DNA of 10,237 bases from Clostridiaceae bacterium (GTDB lineage Bacteria > Bacillota > Clostridia > Oscillospirales > Acutalibacteraceae): positions 1 to 10,237 of the forward strand of contig JAEDHZ010000040.1 of NCBI GenBank assembly GCA_016292705.1, written 5' to 3'. Below, piece after piece: positions 5,924 to 10,237 of the stretch. The position numbers were made by a program, and so were the translations under genes. Each line of letters opens with the position of its first letter. The stretch's first letter is position 1. Under the pieces are notes generated by a model that saw only the letters and a list, made by a program, of their open reading frames with translations, had not been told where the DNA came from and ran no database searches.

Positions 5924-7456
5924 ATGGATTTTGAATTAAAAAAAGAAGAACTCAACACCCTCAAATGCGTCCCCCTTGCTCCGGCGGAGCAAAGTGTTAA
6001 CCTTGAGCTGAATCTTCCGGATTATTGCTCGGATATCAAACGGATACTGAAATGCTTTGTTTCTCCCTCGGTCAATTCTCTGCGCAGACAGGAAAACACT
6101 GTGACCGCCTCCGGAGAAATCGTTATCCGTCTGGTTTATGTCAACTCTGAGGAAAAGATTGATTGCTTTGAGCATAAGACGGAGCTTTCAAAGACCGCTG
6201 AGCTGAAAGACATTCCGGAGAGTGCAGTCATTTCCTGCGACTGTGAAACAGAGTATATCAACTGTCGTGCCGCAAGCCGCAGGCGCATCTCGCTTGACGG
6301 AAGTGTCTGTGTAATTTTCAAAGCGCACTGCTTTGGAAAGACCGAAGTGATAACGCAGATTGAGTCCTCCGGTGTGCAGACGCTCCAAAGCGAAGAGGAG
6401 CTTGCCTGTATAACTGCTGCAGGCGAAAAATGCTTTGATATGTCCGAAACCGCATCGCTTTCCCAGGAGGCAGAGCCGATTGGAAAAATCATCAGAAGCC
6501 AGAGTTTTGCAAAGCTTGAGTCCGCAAAGGCGGTGAGCGGAAAGCTGCTCATCAAGGGCGAACTTGTAACCGAAGTTGTCTACTGCGCAGATTCGGCAGA
6601 GATGAAGCCGCAACTCTTTCGCCATACAATGCCAATCAGCCAGATTGTTGAAATTCCGAATCTCTCCGAGGATGACGATTGCCTCGTAAGGCTCAGCGTC
6701 AGGGCGCTGAATCTTCAGCCTCGTTCGGATTCATCGGGAAGCAACCGACTCCTTGAAATTGCCGCAAAGGTTTGTGCCTTTGTCAAAGGTACGGCAGTAA
6801 AGAGCGTAAAGATGGTAACTGATTGCTATTCAACCTGCTTTGCTCTCAAGGCGGATTATTCGTATATTGAGGTTTTCAAAAAGGCTCATACCTTTGATGT
6901 TGACTCGTCATTCAAAAAGACTGCGGAGCTTTCCGGTCGCAATGTCGCAAGCATAGTTGACGCACAATGTCTGAAAGCCTCCTGCACAGTCGCCGCAAAC
7001 GGAGAAAAGCTTGAGTTGCGTGTGTCAATTCTTGCCGGGCTGATTTTTGTTGACTCTGATTCAAGTTTTCAGTATGCGGAAAAGGATGTTGAACTGACGA
7101 TTGAAGAGAACCTGCACAAAAGGCTCCAAAAAATTCTTTGCGAGCCATATATAACTGTTGAAAAAATTGAGGCAACACCCCTCGGCGGAGAAAAGATTCA
7201 GTTCACGCTCAATCTCAAGGGAAAGTTCAATGTTTTTTCTTGTGAGCAAAGGCGTGTCTGCATGGCGGTCGGGGAGGACGAGAATGCACAGAGTCCTCAA
7301 CGCTGCGCACTGATAATCTGTTACCCGAAAAAGGGCGAAAAGCTCTGGAACATTGCAAAGCATTACGGTTCAACCTGCAAGGCAATCGCCGATGAAAACG
7401 GAATTTCCGGTGATGAAATTGATGAGGACAAAATGATAATGATTCCCTGCGTATAA
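5924..7456 (+). CDS. SPOCS (DUF3794) and LysM protein, SipL-like spore envelope protein
   Basis: This 510-residue protein has the architecture of SipL, the clostridial partner of the coat ATPase SpoIVA, which ties the spore coat to the forespore surface in the mother cell. Repeated SPOCS/DUF3794-type beta-rich units occupy about 20-450; the first contains LELNLPDYCSDIKRILKC (27-44). A LysM domain fills about 461-510, with KGEKLWNIAKHYGSTCKAIAD recognisable as the xxGDTLWxIAxxY pattern. There is no signal peptide or membrane segment, consistent with mother-cell cytosol. The start ATG has AGGAGAT 7 bases upstream. It is unusually cysteine-rich: I count 25 Cys (about 5%). The gene is alone, divergent from DUF1292, and may have a sigma-E promoter. 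Similar proteins also occur in Clostridia not known to sporulate, so the role is probable rather than proven. Confidence 0.82.
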   Translation: MDFELKKEELNTLKCVPLAPAEQSVNLELNLPDYCSDIKRILKCFVSPSVNSLRRQENTVTASGEIVIRLVYVNSEEKIDCFEHKTELSKTAELKDIPESAVISCDCETEYINCRAASRRRISLDGSVCVIFKAHCFGKTEVITQIESSGVQTLQSEEELACITAAGEKCFDMSETASLSQEAEPIGKIIRSQSFAKLESAKAVSGKLLIKGELVTEVVYCADSAEMKPQLFRHTMPISQIVEIPNLSEDDDCLVRLSVRALNLQPRSDSSGSNRLLEIAAKVCAFVKGTAVKSVKMVTDCYSTCFALKADYSYIEVFKKAHTFDVDSSFKKTAELSGRNVASIVDAQCLKASCTVAANGEKLELRVSILAGLIFVDSDSSFQYAEKDVELTIEENLHKRLQKILCEPYITVEKIEATPLGGEKIQFTLNLKGKFNVFSCEQRRVCMAVGEDENAQSPQRCALIICYPKKGEKLWNIAKHYGSTCKAIADENGISGDEIDEDKMIMIPCV

Positions 7457-7585
7457 AGCGCATAAAAAAGCATTGGAATATAAAAGCAAAAGGCTGTTTT
7501 CTCAAATCTGAACTGTATTCTATCAGATTACACAAGAATTAAAAACTCTAAAAAAGTAAGTGTCATATTGTCATAACAACAAAAG

Positions 7586-7641
7586 AAAGCTATAATTCAC
7601 AGAGTGCAGTGTGCCTGACCGTTACTGTAAATTATAGCTTT
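7586..7641. terminator. Long perfect inverted repeat, likely bidirectional terminator
   Basis: AAAGCTATAATT (7586-7597) and AATTATAGCTTT (7630-7641) are perfect 12-base inverted repeats around a 32-base loop. The loop can itself fold, with GCAGT (7606-7610) pairing with ACTGT (7624-7628), one wobble included. On the plus strand TATATTTTGATTTTG follows; on the minus strand CTTTTG follows. It lies between the convergent SPOCS-LysM and DUF1294 genes, where a two-way terminator is expected. The T-runs are weaker and the stem more AT-rich than in the other terminators here, so another structured element is possible. Elsewhere in the 217-base gap there is only a 7-bp hairpin (7505-7529) and a short tandem TGTCATA repeat. 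Confidence 0.55.
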
Positions 7642-7673
7642 ATATTTTGATTTTGTTCTGCGCAGAATATGAC

Positions 7674-7976
7674 TTATATCACTATTATGCCCGTTTTGAC
7701 TAACTTCATGTATATCAAGACAACAACGGCAACCTGAAAAAGAAAAATCACGGGAAGACCGATCATGAATCTCTTGTGCAGCGTCTTGTGGTGGAAAACC
7801 CTCATTGCAAGGTATTCAAAAAGGCTTCCGCCGAGGAGTGCCCAGGCAAAAAGCGTTCTTTCGCTTATCCGTCTGCGGTTTTGCTTTGCACGCCGCTTGT
7901 CGTCAGCGGTGAGAACAACTGAAACGAGCGACACGCAGATGAAGTAGCTGAGGATAAAAAGAGCTCTGGCGCTCAT
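7674..7976 (-). CDS. DUF1294 family membrane protein
   Basis: This 100-residue protein has three hydrophobic segments (about 5-23, 42-58 and 71-92) and the marks of the DUF1294 family: DKRRAKQNRRRISE (26-39), the LLGGS that follows (47-51), and HHKTLHKRF (62-70). DUF1294 proteins are small inner-membrane proteins without a known activity, sometimes fused to a cold-shock domain; no such fusion is present. I chose the ATG at 7976, which overlaps the TGA of the upstream zinc-ribbon gene as ATGA and has GGGTGA about 6 bases upstream. An in-frame GTG at 7991 would start within that ribosome binding site. The overlap implies translational coupling with the upstream gene. It converges with the SPOCS-LysM gene. 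Confidence 0.8.
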   Translation of the reverse strand: MSARALFILSYFICVSLVSVVLTADDKRRAKQNRRRISERTLFAWALLGGSLFEYLAMRVFHHKTLHKRFMIGLPVIFLFQVAVVVLIYMKLVKTGIIVI

Positions 7977-8257
7977 TTTTTGTTCACCCACACTCTGAGA
8001 TCACTTGGCGTCATTGCGCAGACCGTTCCGCTTTCTTTTTCACGGATATAGTTTTCGTTGACCGAAAAGACTTTTGCGCATTCCGGGCATACGGCAAAGC
8101 AACTGCCGCCGTTCTTTTTCAAAAGCGCCGCAACAGGGGAGAGATCAATGTTTTCAAAAAGAGAAAAGCAAACCTCTTTGCTGCATTCGGGGCAGGATAT
8201 GCGGTTCGACTTTCCGTGACTTTTGGTGATGAGCTTTTCCGGTGTTCTGATTGCCAT
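7973..8257 (-). CDS. Small zinc-ribbon-like protein with two CPEC motifs
   Basis: I do not recognise a named family for this 94-residue soluble protein. It has two CPEC knuckles (Cys22/Cys25 and Cys57/Cys60), a spacing typical of a zinc ribbon, plus extra cysteines at 30 and 53. The N-terminus is basic, and the C-terminal part (SDLRVWVNKK) is polar. Zinc binding is therefore likely; a nucleic-acid or protein partner is only inferred. The start is well supported: AAGGAGG lies 9 bases before the ATG. It is the first gene of a two-gene operon with the DUF1294 protein, overlapping it by four bases, and is transcribed from a TTGACA promoter in the divergent gap. Confidence 0.75.
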   Translation of the reverse strand: MAIRTPEKLITKSHGKSNRISCPECSKEVCFSLFENIDLSPVAALLKKNGGSCFAVCPECAKVFSVNENYIREKESGTVCAMTPSDLRVWVNKK

Positions 8258-8282
8258 TTTCCGTAACCTCCTTGTTTATAAT

Positions 8283-8311
8283 ATCTTATTATTTTTTACT
8301 TATGTTGTCAA
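8283..8311 (-). promoter_or_regulatory. Sigma-A promoter for the zinc-ribbon/DUF1294 operon
   Basis: On the minus strand, a perfect TTGACA (8311-8306) is followed by 17 bases and TAAGAT (8288-8283), a 4/6 match. It shares the 73-base divergent gap with the GHL10 gene. On the plus strand of the same gap, a perfect TATAAT (8277-8282) lacks a matching -35 at the right distance. Confidence 0.7.
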
Positions 8312-8330
8312 GAGAAAGAGGTGAAAGAGT

Positions 8331-9518
8331 TTGAGGTGGAAAAGATTTGTCTGCGTTCTTATCTCTTCGGTTTTTGTTCTTTTTTCCTTTTGTGCTTGCT
8401 TGAGCAACAGCATTAACGATGAAACGCTGAATTTTGACAATGAAGACATTGAAAACAGAGCTGACGACCGTGAAAACTTTCTTGAGCTTTCAAAAAAGGT
8501 GTGCGGAGTCTGGTTTTCATATCTTGAGCTTCAGGCCGCACCAAAGGAAAACGAAGATGAGTTTTCCGCATTCCTTTCCGAAAGATTCAAAAAGCTTAAT
8601 GAGTGCGGCATAAACACTGTTTTTGTCCATGTGCGGCCGTTTGCGGATGCAATATATGAAAGTTCGGTTTTCCCGTCATCGTTCTGTGTTACAGAAAGAC
8701 AGGGGAAAAAGCTTCCCTTTGACTTCCTTTCTGCAATAATTAAGCAGGCGAAGCGATACGGGCTTTTTGTTCATGCTTGGATAAATCCGTACCGTATTCT
8801 GTCGGGCGGAATGGATGAGGAAAGGCTTTGCGCAAAAAGTCCGGGAAGAACGCTTTCCTATCCCGATATTGTCACCCTTGAAGAGGGTGTGTTTTTTTCG
8901 CCGGCGTCGATGAAAGCGCAAAAGATGATAATTCTGGGTGTTCGGGAAATTCTTGAAAACTACGATGTTTCAGGAATACACATTGACGATTATTTCTATC
9001 CGTCAGAGAGCGAAAAAATTGACTGCGTGCAGTTTGAAAGCTATCGCAAAAGCGGGGGAACGCTTTCTCTTCCTGAATGGAGACGGGAAAATGTCAACGC
9101 TCTTGTCCGGGGTATATATCTTGAAGTCAAGCGGTTTTCAAAGGAAAAGGTTTTCAGCATCAGTCCCTCCGGTAATCTTGAAAAGAACTTTTCACAGTAC
9201 TATGCCGATGTTGAAAAATGGGGCAGCGAGAGCGGTTGGTGCGATTTGCTCATTCCTCAGATTTATTTCGGCTTTGAAAATGAAAATCAGCCGTTTGAAC
9301 TTTGCGCAAAAAGCTGGCGAAATGCCGTCAAGAGCAAAAGCGTTCGTCTTTGCGGCGGCCTCGCTCAATATAAAATCGGAAAAGAGGACTTAAATGCCGG
9401 AGAGGGCGGAAAGAACGAATGGCTTGAAAACAAAGACATCATTGCCCGTCAGATTGATTATCTTGAGGAAAACGGATATGACGGCTACTGCCTTTATTCG
9501 ATGAATTTTTTGAACTGA
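8331..9518 (+). CDS. Secreted family-10-like glycosyl hydrolase (GHL10/DUF187)
   Basis: This 395-residue protein belongs to the GHL10 (DUF187, YddW-like) group of TIM-barrel proteins thought to act on cell-surface or wall glycans; the substrate is not known. A basic start plus hydrophobic stretch (about 5-22) form a signal peptide. FCAC at 20-23 could be a lipobox making Cys23 the lipid anchor, though it is not a classic LxxC. Family landmarks in order: GVWFSYLEL (59-67), VHVRPFADAIYESSVFP (99-115), VHAWINPYRI (147-156), GIHIDDYFYP (215-224), FSISPSGN (275-282), DLLIPQIYFGF (305-315) and DGYCLYSMNFL (384-394). Asp219/Asp220 lie in the barrel motif that usually carries catalytic acids. The start is TTG, with GAGGTGA about 6 bases upstream; no better start exists. 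Transcribed divergently from the zinc-ribbon gene. Confidence 0.87.
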   Translation: MRWKRFVCVLISSVFVLFSFCACLSNSINDETLNFDNEDIENRADDRENFLELSKKVCGVWFSYLELQAAPKENEDEFSAFLSERFKKLNECGINTVFVHVRPFADAIYESSVFPSSFCVTERQGKKLPFDFLSAIIKQAKRYGLFVHAWINPYRILSGGMDEERLCAKSPGRTLSYPDIVTLEEGVFFSPASMKAQKMIILGVREILENYDVSGIHIDDYFYPSESEKIDCVQFESYRKSGGTLSLPEWRRENVNALVRGIYLEVKRFSKEKVFSISPSGNLEKNFSQYYADVEKWGSESGWCDLLIPQIYFGFENENQPFELCAKSWRNAVKSKSVRLCGGLAQYKIGKEDLNAGEGGKNEWLENKDIIARQIDYLEENGYDGYCLYSMNFLN

Positions 9519-9540
9519 AAGTAAAACTTGCTTTTTGCGA

Positions 9541-9569
9541 TTTGCAAAGATGAAAAAGTATGATATAAT
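9541..9569 (+). promoter_or_regulatory. Sigma-A promoter with extended -10 for the 3' partial gene
   Basis: TATAAT (9564-9569) is preceded by TG one base upstream and lies 17 bases after TTTGCA (9541-9546), a 4/6 -35. The predicted start near 9576 gives a leader of about 26 bases. It shows that the last gene can be transcribed independently of the GHL10 gene, although no terminator separates the two. Confidence 0.72.
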
Positions 9570-9601
9570 AATTGATATTTTTAAATCAAAGGATAGCTGA
9601 A

Positions 9602-10237
9602 ATGAAAAAAAGCAATATACTGATTATTTCGGTTTGTGTGATTATTATGCTTCTGAGCAGTGTTTTTGCGTTCAGATATATCAGCACGAAAAAGGATGAC
9701 CCGTCTTCTGTGAACGGAATGATTGCCGAAGGCGCAAAAAAGCAAAAAGCAAAAAATCTTTTCAATGCTGTGCGATTGGTTGAGGATGAGGATTTTTCCC
9801 TTTCCGGAGGCTTTGCCGAGCAGGCGGAAACAGGCGAGGATTCTCTCGCATATCTTTCAACTTCCATTTTTGAAAGCGTTTTTATCAGAACGAAGTCTTT
9901 TTCTTTTCCTAAGGGCTCAGCCCTTTCTCCGGAAAAGAAGAAGGCACTGAAAGCCTATTTAAGAAAGTTCATAGGACAGGATAAAAAAACATACCTTGAA
10001 GTTGATATTTCAAAAAAGGAATCAGAAATCAAAAAAGCTCTTTCGCTCGGTGCTGACGGAATTGTTCTTACCGGAACAAAGGGAAAAGCTGCCGGATATA
10101 TAACCAAACGCTTTGAAAAGCTTTCGCCGTTATCCGGTAAATACAGTTTTGCCCTTGAGCTTGATTCAGACATGACCGATTCGGATGACCTGGAATTCAG
10201 AACGGACAAGCCTCTCTTTTTTCTTGTTTCCATGAGC
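9602..10237 (+). CDS. Membrane-anchored or exported protein of unknown function, cut by the window end
   Basis: An open frame runs from an ATG at 9602 to the window edge without a stop (212 codons seen). AAAGGA lies about 9 bases upstream and a good promoter precedes it. Residues 5-25 are a strongly hydrophobic segment after MKKS, which is either a signal peptide or an anchor; no lipobox is clear. The rest is soluble, with a Lys-rich stretch (about 46-52). From about 130 it has alternating strand/helix patterns such as YLEVDIS, GADGIVLTG and YSFALELDS, which suggest the start of a TIM-barrel domain. Together with its position after a GHL10 gene, this hints at a second extracytoplasmic glycosidase-like protein, but the conserved residues are not visible and I do not assign a family. 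Its codon use resembles that of its neighbours. Confidence 0.8.
   Translation, partial: MKKSNILIISVCVIIMLLSSVFAFRYISTKKDDPSSVNGMIAEGAKKQKAKNLFNAVRLVEDEDFSLSGGFAEQAETGEDSLAYLSTSIFESVFIRTKSFSFPKGSALSPEKKKALKAYLRKFIGQDKKTYLEVDISKKESEIKKALSLGADGIVLTGTKGKAAGYITKRFEKLSPLSGKYSFALELDSDMTDSDDLEFRTDKPLFFLVSMS

Noticed and set aside
6136..6625. Two antisense frames of 139 and 145 codons inside the SPOCS-LysM gene
   Set aside because: They overlap each other and a well-supported gene, and have no start signals or recognisable domains.
7555..7580. Tandem TGTCATA repeats as CRISPR or recombination site
   Set aside because: Only two short imperfect copies lie side by side, without spacers or an integrase gene. 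This is compatible with chance in an AT-rich gap.
9523..9558. Terminator between the GHL10 gene and the last gene
   Set aside because: TTTGC and GCAAA can pair over a 5-bp stem, but no T-run follows, and the same bases form the -35 region of the next promoter.
1..10237. Defence system, prophage, transposon or biosynthetic cluster
   Set aside because: No integrase, transposase, restriction, toxin-antitoxin, phage structural or modular synthase motif is seen in any frame. Base composition looks even across genes, with no sign of recent transfer.

Overview
The window looks like chromosomal DNA from a low-to-mid GC clostridial Firmicute, most likely of the Oscillospiraceae/Ruminococcaceae type. 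The reasons are strong AGGAGG ribosome binding sites, TTG starts, TTGACA/TATAAT promoters with 17-base spacers, a DUF1292 gene, and a SPOCS (DUF3794)-LysM protein of the SipL type found in spore-forming Clostridia. It is a housekeeping region. I see no IS element, phage gene, CRISPR array, tRNA or rRNA, and no obvious new defence or biosynthetic system.

Layout: (1) 131-1795 (+) is a membrane-anchored HtrA/DegP-like serine protease with a disordered Pro/Gln/Tyr-rich N-terminus, closed by a strong terminator. (2) 1973-2698 (-) is a TSUP (TauE/SafE) anion exporter encoded as two half-size genes in the same frame, separated by a single TAA directly followed by ATG. (3) 2740-2844 (+) is a possible 34-codon ORF; the strong murD promoter lies inside it. 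(4) 2866-5057 (+) is a murD-uppP pair: cytoplasmic peptidoglycan precursor synthesis and recycling of the undecaprenyl lipid carrier, ending in a terminator. (5) 5152-5704 (-) is an acidic DUF1292 protein with a consensus promoter, followed by a structured RNA that I call 6S RNA, with its own terminator. (6) 5924-7456 (+) is the SPOCS-LysM protein, possibly controlled by a sporulation sigma factor. (7) 7674-8257 (-) is an overlapping pair: a double-CPxC zinc-ribbon-like protein and a DUF1294 membrane protein. (8) 8331-9518 (+) is a secreted or lipid-anchored family-10-like glycosyl hydrolase (GHL10/DUF187). (9) 9602 to the window end (+) is a partial gene for a membrane-anchored or exported protein of unknown function, with its own promoter.

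Cell-envelope biology links most of the genes: MurD and UppP build the wall, HtrA and the GHL10 protein act outside the membrane, and the SPOCS-LysM protein probably acts in spore envelope assembly. Transcription changes direction often, with terminators in three of the four convergent gaps and promoters in the divergent ones. The points most worth a second look are the 6S RNA candidate with a pRNA-template-like segment, the in-frame split transporter, the small ORF overlapping the murD promoter, and the nested dyad over the likely sigma-E promoter of the SPOCS-LysM gene.
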